Below are positions 7,838 through 15,877 of a stretch of 59,611 bases of DNA, in pieces (the stretch's first letter is position 1; each line of letters starts with the position of its first letter). Source of the DNA: Avimonoglobus sp965151315 (GTDB lineage: Bacteria > Bacillota > Clostridia > UBA1381); NCBI GenBank assembly GCA_965151315.1, contig CBCTZG010000006.1, positions 1 through 59,611 of the forward strand, written 5' to 3'. Below the pieces are notes generated by a model. It saw nothing but the letters and a program-made list of their open reading frames with translations, did no database searches and was not told the origin of the DNA. The translations under genes and the position numbers were made by a program.

Positions 7838-7921
7838 CAAAAAACATAAAAGCATCGGGCACCGATGCTTTTAGGCTTGATATGTATAGGATAAAAGGGT
7901 AGAATGTAATTTCCTTCTACG
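7838..7921 (-). ncRNA. Candidate small RNA (~84 nt), unknown class
   Basis: Read on the minus strand, a full promoter (7956-7928) is followed at once by hairpin GTAGAA/TTCTAC (7920-7899). A ~25-nt single-stranded stretch comes next, then a perfect 12-bp terminator stem (TAAAAGCATCGG and its complement, 7873-7847) and a T run. No credible start codon and reading frame fits inside. The unit sits alone between the secreted-protein operon and azlD. It is predicted from architecture only; I recognise no known family. Confidence 0.5.
7847..7873. terminator. Bidirectional terminator hairpin
   Basis: A perfect 12-bp inverted repeat TAAAAGCATCGG-GCA-CCGATGCTTTTA. On the minus strand it is followed by a run of T's (A's at 7839-7844 on plus), so it would end the candidate small RNA. 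Confidence 0.8.
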
Positions 7922-7927
7922 CTTATT

Positions 7928-7956
7928 ATTATACCACACCTTCACGTGTTTTGCAA
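7928..7956 (-). promoter_or_regulatory. Promoter of the candidate small RNA
   Basis: On the minus strand, TTGCAA (7956-7951) and TATAAT (7933-7928) are separated by exactly 17 bp. The predicted start is near 7921. Confidence 0.7.
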
Positions 7957-8024
7957 GCCTTTTTTCAAAGATATTGGGGATTTTTTTAAATTTTTTTTTC
8001 TATACTACAACATGTCCGTGTTTT

Positions 8025-8363
8025 TCAGGCGGAGAACACAAGCTGTACCAATATCATGTACAGCGCTGTGCCCGCGCCGATACTCAAAAGCATATTGTGC
8101 CGCCATTTGTGCAGCAGGATGACAGCCAATACAGCGATAACCTCTGCGGCGCCGAAGGGCGCCCGGGCCAGCTGGATGTCCCGCAGGCAGTACACCACCA
8201 AGAGTCCCATCACCGAAAATGGCAGGACGCGGCCCAGGTATTCTACCGCCGGCGGCACGGTTTTCCCCCGGCCAAACAGCAGGAAGGGCAGCGCACGGGT
8301 GAGGAAGGTGACGGCGGCGACAGTACCGATCAGGATCAGGGAGTGGATCGTGTCAAGACGCAT
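8025..8363 (-). CDS. azlD: AzlD family branched-chain amino acid exporter, small subunit
   Basis: This 112-residue protein is almost entirely hydrophobic, with about four membrane segments. The motif FLTRALPFLLFGR near the N-terminus is the AzlD hallmark. I start it at ATG 8363 because AAAGGGGG lies just upstream; an in-frame TTG 18 bases earlier overlaps that site. It pairs with the AzlC gene, whose last 11 bases overlap this start, so the two are translationally coupled. Together they export branched-chain amino acids or their analogues across the cytoplasmic membrane. Confidence 0.9.
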   Translation of the reverse strand: MRLDTIHSLILIGTVAAVTFLTRALPFLLFGRGKTVPPAVEYLGRVLPFSVMGLLVVYCLRDIQLARAPFGAAEVIAVLAVILLHKWRHNMLLSIGAGTALYMILVQLVFSA

Positions 8364-9036
8364 TCGACTGCCCCCTTTCAATCCGGCCCCGCAGCATAAA
8401 CAACAAAAGCAAAATTACCAGCATGGCGGGAATAATGAAGCTGTCCGCCCCAAAAAGCCAAACGCAGCCAACGCTGATCAAAACGCCGGCCACAGCGGGC
8501 AGGCGGGACGGGGCGCTCTCCCATTGCTCCACAAAAATGACCACAAATAAGGCGGTCATGGCAAAGTCAATGCCTGTGGTGTTGAAATGCACCAGGCTGC
8601 CGAACAGCCCCCCCAAAACAGAGCCCAGCACCCAATAGCCCTGGTTCAGCAGCGCCGTGCGGAAATAGTAGGCCTCCCGGCCCATCCCCGCCGGCGGATC
8701 CTTGGCGCACAGCAGGGAGTAGGTCTCATCGCTGAGCGCAAAAATCAGATACGGCTTCTTCCGGCCCAGCCCCCGGAACCGGGTGATCATGGACAGGCCG
8801 TAAAACAGATGCCGGGCATTGACGCTCAGGGTCATCAGGATGGCCGCCGGCAGGTTAAACGCGCTGGTTAAAAGCCCCACCAGCACAAACTGCATGCTGC
8901 CTGCGTAAACCACCAGGCTCACAAGTCCAGACCAAAGGGCGTTATAGCCATTGCCCTGCATGAGGATGCCAAACGCCAGCCCTAAAAATATGTATCCCGT
9001 CATGACCGGAATCGTGTCCCGGAAAACCTGCCCCAT
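8353..9036 (-). CDS. azlC: AzlC family branched-chain amino acid exporter, large subunit
   Basis: This 227-residue polytopic membrane protein has AzlC/YgaZ signatures: PVMTGYIFLGLAFGI at residues 10-24, AGSMQFVLVGLL near 45 and NARHLFYGLSM near 73. The family forms the transport core and AzlD is its small partner. The start ATG follows GAAAGG on the minus strand. Its promoter region is shared back-to-back with the DUF815 gene. No AzlB-type Lrp regulator is nearby, so the signal controlling it cannot be read from context. Confidence 0.92.
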   Translation of the reverse strand: MGQVFRDTIPVMTGYIFLGLAFGILMQGNGYNALWSGLVSLVVYAGSMQFVLVGLLTSAFNLPAAILMTLSVNARHLFYGLSMITRFRGLGRKKPYLIFALSDETYSLLCAKDPPAGMGREAYYFRTALLNQGYWVLGSVLGGLFGSLVHFNTTGIDFAMTALFVVIFVEQWESAPSRLPAVAGVLISVGCVWLFGADSFIIPAMLVILLLLFMLRGRIERGQSNAS

Positions 9037-9082
9037 GCCTTTCGTAAAATCAGCCCCTTTAACCTTGTATAAAATCGAAAAT

Positions 9083-9111
9083 ATTATACCATGTTTTTCT
9101 GTGGTTTACAA
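9083..9111 (-). promoter_or_regulatory. Promoter of azlCD
   Basis: On the minus strand, TTGTAA (9111-9106) and TATAAT (9088-9083) are 17 bp apart. It diverges from the DUF815 promoter, with adjacent -35 ends. Confidence 0.65.
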
Positions 9112-9114
9112 CAC

Positions 9115-9143
9115 TTGATTTTTTTTTACAGGTCTGGTATAAT
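9115..9143 (+). promoter_or_regulatory. Promoter of the DUF815 gene
   Basis: TTGATT (9115-9120) and TATAAT (9138-9143) have a 17-bp spacer, 25 bp before the TTG start codon. Confidence 0.75.
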
Positions 9144-9167
9144 TTTTTTATAAAGAAGGTGTGATTT

Positions 9168-10319
9168 TTGGAACTTTTTATTTTTTATAACGTCTTACAT
9201 AATGAAGCGTTACAAGCGGTCATTGCGGGAGAGCGGACTTCCGCGATGCGGCGGCTGATCGAATTTTCCGAGACAGAGGGCGTGACGGAGGAACCGTTGA
9301 CCGAATTGATCGTGTCACTACTCGCAAACGATGACAACGTCCTGTCCAGGCTGGCCCAGGAAAATAAACAGATCGGCCGGGACTTATATGAATTTGCATT
9401 GGCGGATATCCGCCAGATCTTTGGCCTGATCAACCAGGACGGCGGCTTCGCCTATGCAAATTCAAACAACGCACCAGTCTTTGCCGATGCTTACTACGCT
9501 TCGATCCACAGTATGACCTTGGCAAAAACTCCAGAGGCGCTGTTAGACCTTTTGATTGCCCATTACAGACAGCTGGGTGTGGGTGTTTTTGCCAAGTACA
9601 TAGCCTTTCAATTTGATGGACAGCTGACTGGGATTGAGATGATCGACACATCGGTTACGTTTGATTCCTTGATTGGGCTGGAATATCAAAAACAGGTTTT
9701 GATTGATAATACAAAAGCGCTTTTGGCTGGGAACCGGGCAAATAACGTCCTTCTGTTCGGCGACCGGGGGACAGGGAAATCTTCCTCTATAAAAGCGCTT
9801 TTAAACATGTTTGCCGGGGACGGCCTGCGGATTATTGAAACCCAGAAGCAGCAGATCCAGGCGCTGCCGCCGCTGATCGCAAAGCTGGCGCCCAGGCCAA
9901 ACAAATATATTATTTTTTTGGACGACCTGTCCTTTGAAAAGCAGGACAGGGAATACAAGGCTTTAAAAACCGTTATGGACGGCCAGCTGCAGCCTATGCC
10001 GGATAACGTGGTGGTTTACGCCACCTCCAACCGGAAGCATTTGGTGAAGGAGAGCTGGAACGACCGGGAGGGCGGCGACGTCCATGTGAACGACAATATG
10101 CAGGAGACACTGTCCCTGGCGGAACGGTTTGGCATCAGCCTGGTGTTCTCCGCGCCGAATCAGAAGGAATACCTGCATATCGTGGCCACGCTGCTGCGCC
10201 GGTATGGTATTGAGATGGATGCGGAAATCGAGCGGAAAGCAATCGTCTGGCAGATGAACTACGGGAGCAAATCGCCCCGATGTGCCACGCAGTTTGTTCA
10301 CGCGTATCGGAAAGGGTGA
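9168..10319 (+). CDS. DUF815 AAA+-type ATP-binding protein
   Basis: The 383-residue protein has a DUF815 layout: a helical N-terminal half and an AAA+-like ATPase half. Walker A is FGDRGTGKSS (about residues 197-206), Walker B is YIIFLDDLSF (about 245-254), and VYATSNRKHL is a sensor-like strand. I take the TTG start at 9168 because AAGAAGG lies seven bases upstream and the promoter fits; no ATG start is better placed. The family is predicted to use ATP for remodelling, but its partner is unknown. The next gene starts six bases after the stop, so the two are co-transcribed. Confidence 0.88.
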   Translation: MELFIFYNVLHNEALQAVIAGERTSAMRRLIEFSETEGVTEEPLTELIVSLLANDDNVLSRLAQENKQIGRDLYEFALADIRQIFGLINQDGGFAYANSNNAPVFADAYYASIHSMTLAKTPEALLDLLIAHYRQLGVGVFAKYIAFQFDGQLTGIEMIDTSVTFDSLIGLEYQKQVLIDNTKALLAGNRANNVLLFGDRGTGKSSSIKALLNMFAGDGLRIIETQKQQIQALPPLIAKLAPRPNKYIIFLDDLSFEKQDREYKALKTVMDGQLQPMPDNVVVYATSNRKHLVKESWNDREGGDVHVNDNMQETLSLAERFGISLVFSAPNQKEYLHIVATLLRRYGIEMDAEIERKAIVWQMNYGSKSPRCATQFVHAYRKG

Positions 10320-10324
10320 GAGTA

Positions 10325-11407
10325 ATGAAGAAATTTTTGACAATTATTTTGACAATTATGATGCTGTTTGCCGCGCTGCCGGTCTCGGCGGCTGAGAATG
10401 GGCGGACGCTCCGTTTAAAGAATACAAATGCCCAGGGCCCTGTATTTGTAGCGGTGTACAGCGGGAACCGGCTGACGGCAGTGGCGGCGGCAGAGGCGGA
10501 GATGGATGGGAAGGACGCGCTGGTCACGGCTGACGGCCTGGAGGCGTTCCGTACGGGATATACGTTGAAGGTATACATCCCCCAGCTGAATGTACTGGTA
10601 GAGCCGGCGGCGGAAGAACCGGAAGCATCTCCCAGCCCGGCCCCGGAAGAAACCCAGGCGCCAACCCAGGAGCCGGAAGAAACCCTGCATCCCGCTTACG
10701 AAAGCGAGGCGGCGGCCATGCTGGCCTTTATGGTGGTGAAGGACGTAACCACTGGCCTGGAGGAGGATATGCCGGTGACAGTGGTTACCGCTTATTATCA
10801 AGGCAGGGAGGTCCAGTTTACAGCGGAGGACGGAGCGATTTTAGATTCTGTACCGGATGCGTACAGTGATTTGGGCGATATGGAAATTGCCAGCTTGCAG
10901 GAGGGCGATGTGATCTATTGCCGGGCTTCCTTAAGCGGGCAGCTGGTAGGTGTTGATCTGCTGTTCCGGCCAATGGAAAACGATATTGTGGCGGAAGAGC
11001 CAGATTACCCGTTTACAGAGCTGTATACGATTGGCGGTAAGGTCGCCGGGCGGTGGTCAGTTGTAAACTTCGGCGGCGATACGGCGAATGAAAATCAGTA
11101 TGCCTTTGGGGTCGTGGAGGATCGGTCGGGTAATATCCTTATTTTAACCGATCAGGCTGGACGGGCGCTGGACGCTTTGTACTTAGGGATGTTAGACGAT
11201 ACGGTGGTATATGTATATGACAAAACGGCCCGGGATAAATTGTCTATTGGGGCTGTCGGCGATATTTTCCCATCCGATATCCCCGCCGATACCCGGGATG
11301 AGGAGGATAATATTATCCGCTGGGATCCGGAGGACGACCATCATTATGCGTTTGTCCGGCTCTATAAGGGGATTGTGACAGATATTGTGTTATACACGAA
11401 TTATTAA
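10325..11407 (+). CDS. Secreted protein of unknown function
   Basis: ATG 10325 follows AAAGGGTGAGAG, which overlaps the DUF815 stop, and opens a clear Sec signal peptide (KKFLTIILTIMMLFAALPVSA-A). The protein is 360 residues. A short beta domain (about 25-85) is followed by a Pro/Glu/Thr-rich linker (about 90-125, with repeats such as PEETQ and PEET) and a larger beta-rich C-terminal region (about 130-360). No anchor motif is visible, so it is probably released or held by a partner. I do not recognise the family. Being co-transcribed with a cytoplasmic ATPase is the only functional context. Confidence 0.75.
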   Translation: MKKFLTIILTIMMLFAALPVSAAENGRTLRLKNTNAQGPVFVAVYSGNRLTAVAAAEAEMDGKDALVTADGLEAFRTGYTLKVYIPQLNVLVEPAAEEPEASPSPAPEETQAPTQEPEETLHPAYESEAAAMLAFMVVKDVTTGLEEDMPVTVVTAYYQGREVQFTAEDGAILDSVPDAYSDLGDMEIASLQEGDVIYCRASLSGQLVGVDLLFRPMENDIVAEEPDYPFTELYTIGGKVAGRWSVVNFGGDTANENQYAFGVVEDRSGNILILTDQAGRALDALYLGMLDDTVVYVYDKTARDKLSIGAVGDIFPSDIPADTRDEEDNIIRWDPEDDHHYAFVRLYKGIVTDIVLYTNY

Positions 11408-11421
11408 GGCTGGGAAGAGAC

Positions 11422-11454
11422 AATGGCAGGCGCGGGATGTGCCTGCCATTTTTC
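11422..11454 (+). terminator. Rho-independent terminator
   Basis: AATGGCAGGC / GCCTGCCATT with a 9-base loop is followed by TTTT. It closes the DUF815 operon. Confidence 0.85.
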
Positions 11455-11532
11455 CGTTTGGGATAATGCGGTGCAGAGAATATGCGGGCTGCTTTTTATG
11501 TAAAAATTTTTTAATTTTTATTTAAAATTTAT

Positions 11533-11561
11533 TTGACAAATGCAATTTTATACAGTATAAT
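11533..11561 (+). promoter_or_regulatory. Sigma-A promoter of the PepSY gene
   Basis: TTGACA (11533-11538) and TATAAT (11556-11561) have a 17-bp spacer and match consensus perfectly. The flanks are strongly AT-rich. Confidence 0.9.
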
Positions 11562-11601
11562 AATATACAAAAATAGGGTATTATAAAAAGGAGATGATTT
11601 T

Positions 11602-12405
11602 ATGAAGAAAAGAATATCCATTTTAGCTGGCTGCGTGATTGGCATATTGGGTGTGATTGCCGGCGTTTCTGCGGCGGGCGTGGTGCAGAAAATTCAGTGT
11701 GAGCTGCGTCCTGATTTTACAGTTGTGATTGATGGAAAAGAGCAGACATTTCGAAATGCCCAGGGAGAAGTGGTATATCCTGTATTATATGAAGGCACAA
11801 CATATTTGCCAGTCCGGGCCATTGGGGAAATGATGGGAAAGACTGTTTATTGGTATGAGAATGAGAAGCGGGTGGAGCTGCGGTCTGAATCCACAACAGT
11901 GACCGACGCGGATGTGATTATTACTGGTGACAGCGGCAATCCGCAGCAGCCTGCGGCCGGTGAGATTACGCTGGAACAGGCAAAGGAAATTGCGGCAAAA
12001 AAGGCCGGCCTGGCAGCGGCGGATGTATATTTTACGGAGGCTCGCCTGGAGCGGGATGATGGGATCCGGCAGTACGATATAGAATTTGTACAGGATGGGG
12101 TGGAATACTCCGCAGAGATCCGTGCTTCTGACGGGGAGATCCTTTCCTGGGATGTAGATCAAAAAGCATCCATGCAGCAGAATGAACAGGCTGCCCAGGG
12201 GATCGGACTGGAGCAGGCAAAAGAAATCGCTTTGAATCGGGCCGGCGTTTCAGAAGCAGATGTCAGGATTACCCAGGCAAATTACGAGATTGATGACGGT
12301 GTACCGGTATATGACATCGAATTTTGGTACGGGCAAATTGAATATTCGGCGGAGATCCGCGCTTCTGACGGGAAGGTTCTTTCCTGGGACGAGGATCGGG
12401 ATTGA
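11602..12405 (+). CDS. Secreted protein: copper-amine-oxidase-N-like domain plus two PepSY domains
   Basis: This 267-residue protein starts at ATG 11602 behind AAAAGGAG. A signal or anchor segment covers residues 1-25. Residues about 33-98 match the copper amine oxidase N-terminal-like (stalk) domain seen on clostridial surfaces (VVIDGKEQTF ... GTTYLPVRAIGEMMGKTVYW). Two PepSY repeats follow (about 120-188 and 200-266), each with LEQAKEIA, a tyrosine-aspartate strand YDIEF and the ending EYSAEIRASDG-LSWD. PepSY domains are thought to inhibit proteases or bind envelope ligands; the specific role here is not known. The strong promoter implies substantial expression. Confidence 0.88.
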   Translation: MKKRISILAGCVIGILGVIAGVSAAGVVQKIQCELRPDFTVVIDGKEQTFRNAQGEVVYPVLYEGTTYLPVRAIGEMMGKTVYWYENEKRVELRSESTTVTDADVIITGDSGNPQQPAAGEITLEQAKEIAAKKAGLAAADVYFTEARLERDDGIRQYDIEFVQDGVEYSAEIRASDGEILSWDVDQKASMQQNEQAAQGIGLEQAKEIALNRAGVSEADVRITQANYEIDDGVPVYDIEFWYGQIEYSAEIRASDGKVLSWDEDRD

Positions 12406-12410
12406 GACGT

Positions 12411-12443
12411 AAAAACCGGAGCGGCGCCGCTCCGGTTTTTTTG
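12411..12443. terminator. Bidirectional terminator between convergent genes
   Basis: A perfect palindrome AAAAACCGGAGCGGC and its complement (12411-12440), flanked by A's and T's, serves both the PepSY gene and the P-type ATPase gene. Confidence 0.9.
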
Positions 12444-12458
12444 ATCTCTGAAAAGGGA

Positions 12459-14378
12459 TCAATCTGGGCAGGCCGAAGGTGTAGCCGGAGCGTCATCAAT
12501 GCGGGAGCTTTTTGCCCACCGTAAGAGCAGGGCAGAATTGATGATGACGGCAACTGAGCCGGCGTTATGCACCAGCGCGCCTACAACCGGATTCAGTGTA
12601 CCAAGCATTGCCAGGATGATCGCGAGAAAATTCAGTCCCATTGAAAAGGCAAGGTTATGCTTGATGGTTGTCATCATGCGTTTGGAAAGGGCAATTAAAT
12701 GGGGAAGCGCCCGGATGTCATCATTAACAAGGGCGATATCCGCGGCCTCTATCGCGATGTCGCTTCCTATACCGCCCATAGCGATCCCAACGGCGGCCTT
12801 TTTGAGGGCGGGAGCATCGTTGACACCGTCGCCGATCATACAAATGGGGATGTTTTCCTTTTGGGTGCGGTCGATATAGTTTAGTTTATCTTCCGGCAGG
12901 CAATCGGCGTGGACTTCTTGTATATGTAGTTGATCCGCAATATTTTTCGCGGCATTGGCATGATCACCAGTAAGCAGAACCGCTGGCGTACCCAGTTTGG
13001 AAAGCCTGTCAATCACTTTTGCACTGTCTGGCCGGAGGGTATCGGAAAGCGCAATGTAGCCAACCAATACGCCGTCGATGGCAATATAGGTGATTGTACT
13101 GCCCTGCCGCAGGAAGGCTTCTATCTCCAGGTTGGGTTGTACAGCGATATTATGCTGGGCAAGCAACGCTGTATTGCCGGCCAATACAGCCCGCTGCTCG
13201 ATTTTGGCGGAAACACCGCGGCCGGGCAGCATTTGGAAATCAAGCGCATGCATTATATCTTGGCTCCGCTCCTTTTGGTAGCAACGAACAATCGCTTTTC
13301 CCAATGGATGTTCGGAATATTGTTCCGCCGCCGCAGCAACCGCATAAATCGCATGGTCAGTATACTGTTTTGAGAGGCTTTTCGCCGCGGCCACTTCCGG
13401 TTCACCAAAGGTTAGCGTACCTGTTTTATCACACGCAATTTTGCGTACTGCGGCCAAACGCTCCAGAGCATCCCCCGCACGGACCAGGAAACCATGCTTT
13501 GCGGCGTTGCCGATAGCGGCCATGATGGCTGTGGGCGTGGCCAGGACTAAGGCGCAGGGGCAGAATACCACAAGGATTGTTACAGCGCGGATAATCTCGC
13601 CGGTCAGCAGCCATATCAGCGCGGCGGCAGTCAGCGCGATAATAACGATCCAGGTTGCCCATCGATCCGCCATGCTGACGATTTTTGCTTTCCCGGCGTC
13701 GGCTGACTGCACAAGCCGGATCATACGCTGGATAGAGCTGTCCGTACCGGCTTTTGCCGCTTCCATTTCGAAAACGCCGAACTGGTTGACTGTACCGCTT
13801 GCAACCGCGTCGCCGGCCGCTTTATCCACCGGCATAGATTCGCCTGTCATGACAGCCTGGTTGATGGAGGTCTGGCCGGATAAAATGACCCCATCTGCCG
13901 GGACGCTTTCGCCGGGCAAAACCCGCAGGATATCCCCAATCTGAACGTCCTCCGCCGGGATCATTGTTTCCGTCCCGTCTCGCAGGATTCTCGCGGTCTG
14001 GGGCGTTAAACGCGCCAATTTTTCGATACCGGCCCGGGCTTTTGCAACGGTCAGATCCTCCAGCAAGGCTCCCAGCTGCATAATAAAAGCCACTTCCCCG
14101 GCGGCGAAATCCTCCCCGATACCAATGGACGCGATCAGGGCAAGGGAAACCAGTACGTCCGCCTTGATATCAAAGGATGTAATCAGTCCCACAATGGCCT
14201 CCAGAATAATTGGGACACCACACAGGATTATAGCGATCCATGCTGCGTCAAAAGGCAGCGGGATCCAATCGAAAATGCTGATAATCAGCGCTGCTCCGGA
14301 TATGGCAAGACAGGCAATGTCTTTTTTTGTTCCGCCCATTGCTAGAAAATATTCAAGCTGCGTTATAAACCGGTCCAT
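12459..14378 (-). CDS. Heavy-metal P1B-type ATPase
   Basis: This 639-residue pump carries the P-type ATPase motifs TGES (178-181), the membrane metal-binding CPC (273-275), the phosphorylated Asp317 in DKTGT, the SEHPLGKAI block and GDGVNDAPAL. The start is ATG 14378, with TTGGAGGC just upstream. There is no N-terminal heavy-metal-associated domain. Membrane helix 8 reads HNAGSVAVIINS and helix 7 has HNLAFSMGLNF, which are not the classic copper (YN, MxxSS) or zinc (Lys, Asp) pairs, so the metal cannot be read from motifs alone. A CsoR repressor upstream and a CsoR-like operator in its promoter favour copper(I) efflux. Confidence 0.93.
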   Translation of the reverse strand: MDRFITQLEYFLAMGGTKKDIACLAISGAALIISIFDWIPLPFDAAWIAIILCGVPIILEAIVGLITSFDIKADVLVSLALIASIGIGEDFAAGEVAFIMQLGALLEDLTVAKARAGIEKLARLTPQTARILRDGTETMIPAEDVQIGDILRVLPGESVPADGVILSGQTSINQAVMTGESMPVDKAAGDAVASGTVNQFGVFEMEAAKAGTDSSIQRMIRLVQSADAGKAKIVSMADRWATWIVIIALTAAALIWLLTGEIIRAVTILVVFCPCALVLATPTAIMAAIGNAAKHGFLVRAGDALERLAAVRKIACDKTGTLTFGEPEVAAAKSLSKQYTDHAIYAVAAAAEQYSEHPLGKAIVRCYQKERSQDIMHALDFQMLPGRGVSAKIEQRAVLAGNTALLAQHNIAVQPNLEIEAFLRQGSTITYIAIDGVLVGYIALSDTLRPDSAKVIDRLSKLGTPAVLLTGDHANAAKNIADQLHIQEVHADCLPEDKLNYIDRTQKENIPICMIGDGVNDAPALKKAAVGIAMGGIGSDIAIEAADIALVNDDIRALPHLIALSKRMMTTIKHNLAFSMGLNFLAIILAMLGTLNPVVGALVHNAGSVAVIINSALLLRWAKSSRIDDAPATPSACPD

Positions 14379-14407
14379 AAAAGCCTCCAATAGAATTGTT
14401 TTACGAA

Positions 14408-14437
14408 ATTATACCATAGGGGGTATGGGTTTGTCAA
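14408..14437 (-). promoter_or_regulatory. ATPase promoter with CsoR-like operator
   Basis: On the minus strand, TTGACA (14437-14432) and TATAAT (14413-14408) have an 18-bp spacer. The spacer and -10 carry an inverted repeat ATACC-N6-GGTAT (14411-14426) centred on a C-run/G-run, the form of CsoR operators in Firmicutes. Repressor binding would block the -10. Confidence 0.75.
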
Positions 14438-14450
14438 CCAGTAAAAGAAA

Positions 14451-14697
14451 GGCAGTTCAAATAGAACTGCACAGATTGTCGAAAAACTCGTCCTACCGCA
14501 AGCAGGACAATAAGAAAAGGCGTTCTAAAAATGATTGTTTACTAAAATGCGGGCTTTATCGAGAAACACGCATGGCTGCTTGCTTTTTGCACTGTACGCC
14601 AACGGGAACATTTTTACAAAATATCCCTTTGTTTTTCAATAGTTTCTCGGCGTGTCGGCTTTATCGACACGCTGAGCAGTTCAAATGAAACTGCATC
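14451..14697. repeat. Non-coding block bounded by GCAGTTC hairpins
   Basis: The gap between the ATPase promoter and csoR has no gene. It begins with hairpin GCAGTTC-AAATA-GAACTGC (14452-14470) and ends with the related GCAGTTCAAATGAAACTGC (14676-14694). Inside the right end is a 12-bp stem CTCGGCGTGTCG / CGACACGCTGAG (14645-14675, one G-U pair). The phrase CTTTATCGA also occurs twice. It could be a small non-autonomous element or the 3' region of the csoR transcript. No T-tailed terminator is seen. Confidence 0.4.
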
Positions 14698-14704
14698 CGT
14701 TTGT

Positions 14705-14980
14705 TTATCCCATGTTGGAAAAGCGCTCTACCGCTTTGGTGAAGCTTTCAATCGTCTTGTCTGCGTCGCCGTGTTCGATACCATCCCGGACACAATGCTT
14801 GATATGCCCCTCTAAGACGACCTGCCCGCATTTATGCAGCGCGGATTTAGCCGCGTTCAGCTGGGATAAAATGTCTTCACAGGGGATGTCCTCATCAACC
14901 ATTCTATCGATCGCCTGCACTTGTCCGATGATTTTTTTCAAGCGGCGATGCAGATTTTCAGCGTCCATACATTGCTTCAT
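14705..14980 (-). CDS. csoR: CsoR-type metal-sensing repressor
   Basis: This 91-residue all-helical protein belongs to the CsoR/RcnR/FrmR family (RRLKKIIGQVQAIDRMVDED is the DNA-binding face). Metal ligands fit the copper class: Cys34, His59 and Cys63, with spacings of 25 and 4 that equal those of the mycobacterial CsoR (Cys36, His61, Cys65). Copper(I) binding should release it from DNA. The start follows GGAGGG on the minus strand. It lies upstream of the P-type ATPase in the same direction but under a separate promoter, so both are probably derepressed together. Confidence 0.9.
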   Translation of the reverse strand: MKQCMDAENLHRRLKKIIGQVQAIDRMVDEDIPCEDILSQLNAAKSALHKCGQVVLEGHIKHCVRDGIEHGDADKTIESFTKAVERFSNMG

Positions 14981-15005
14981 ATTATGCCCTCCTGTCTACA
15001 TATAA

Positions 15006-15033
15006 GTATTACCAAACAGATTTGGTTTGTCAA
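15006..15033 (-). promoter_or_regulatory. csoR promoter with ACCAAA-N4-TTTGGT palindrome
   Basis: On the minus strand, TTGACA (15033-15028) and TAATAC (15011-15006) have a 16-bp spacer. The spacer is filled by the perfect inverted repeat ACCAAA-N4-TTTGGT (15011-15026), unlike the operator at the ATPase promoter. Confidence 0.65.
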
Positions 15034-15060
15034 TAGACGGCCAATCCGGCCTTAAACAAG

Positions 15061-15112
15061 CAAAAACGGATAAGCTCCCTGGGCAGGTACTGCCTGCAAA
15101 GGGAGCTATCCA
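15061..15112 (-). terminator. Terminator of the lemA/TPM operon
   Basis: On the minus strand, GGATAGCTCCCT pairs with AGGGAGCTTATCC around an inner GCAGGCAGTACCTGC hairpin and is followed by GTTTTTG. Confidence 0.8.
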
Positions 15113-15128
15113 ATTTGGAAAGATCAGT

Positions 15129-15869
15129 TCAGAATTTGCCGGAAGCGCCCCCGCCGGAGAAACCGCCGCCCCCACCGGAAAAGCCGCCGCCCCCGAAGCC
15201 GCCTGAACTGCCTCCGAAGCCGCCGCCCCAGCGGCCGCCGCGCCATCCGCCGTAAAAGCCGCCGGAAAAACCGCCGCCTGGGCCGTGGCCGCCTTTTAAG
15301 CGTTTCAAAATATAGAGGAAAAATAAGAATCCGGCAACAGCCAATATAGTGCCTGGGATATTGGAGGTATTCTCCGTATTGGGCGTCGGGTTTTCCAGCT
15401 CGCCGATCACAGCGGTATAAATCATTTTCAGGCCGCCGTCGTAATCATTGGCGGAAAGCTGATCTTCCGCGCTGCGGATAAACCGGCCGGACTTGGTATC
15501 GGTCAGCGTCCCTTCCAGCCCGGTACCCACCTCGATCCGGACCTCCCGCTCCCCAGTGGACAGCAAAATTAAAACGCCGTTGTCCCGTTCCTTGTCGCCA
15601 ATCCCCCAGGCGCGGGCCATATCCAGGGAATAGCTTTCGATATCCTGATTTTCTAAAGAGGCAACGGTGGTAACGACCACCTGCGTCCCATCACTTTCAA
15701 AATAAGCCTTGCTGGTTTGAAAGATATAATCCTCCGTTTCCGGAGAAAGTACCTCCGCGAAGTCATTGACAAAAAAGCGGTCGGTTGGCTGGGGCGCCGC
15801 TTGTACAGCAGTGCAGAACAGCAGCGCCAAAACAGTGAGAATATACAAAAATTTTTGTAGATTTTTCAT
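15129..15869 (-). CDS. TPM-domain membrane protein with Gly-rich tail
   Basis: This 246-residue protein has a signal peptide (residues 1-25), a TPM domain (about 30-160; VNDFAEVLSPETEDYI at the start, GIGDKERDNGVLILLST and RIEVGTGLEG as core blocks), one membrane helix (about 172-190), and a tail rich in GG, GF and SGG. This is the YgcG plan. The TPM fold can bind metal and has phosphatase-like members; its usual biological role is in membrane or envelope maintenance. LemA is encoded 8 bp upstream, which is the standard pairing. Only the TPM domain should face outside the membrane. Confidence 0.9.
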   Translation of the reverse strand: MKNLQKFLYILTVLALLFCTAVQAAPQPTDRFFVNDFAEVLSPETEDYIFQTSKAYFESDGTQVVVTTVASLENQDIESYSLDMARAWGIGDKERDNGVLILLSTGEREVRIEVGTGLEGTLTDTKSGRFIRSAEDQLSANDYDGGLKMIYTAVIGELENPTPNTENTSNIPGTILAVAGFLFFLYILKRLKGGHGPGGGFSGGFYGGWRGGRWGGGFGGSSGGFGGGGFSGGGGGFSGGGASGKF

Positions 15870-15877
15870 AGCACTTC

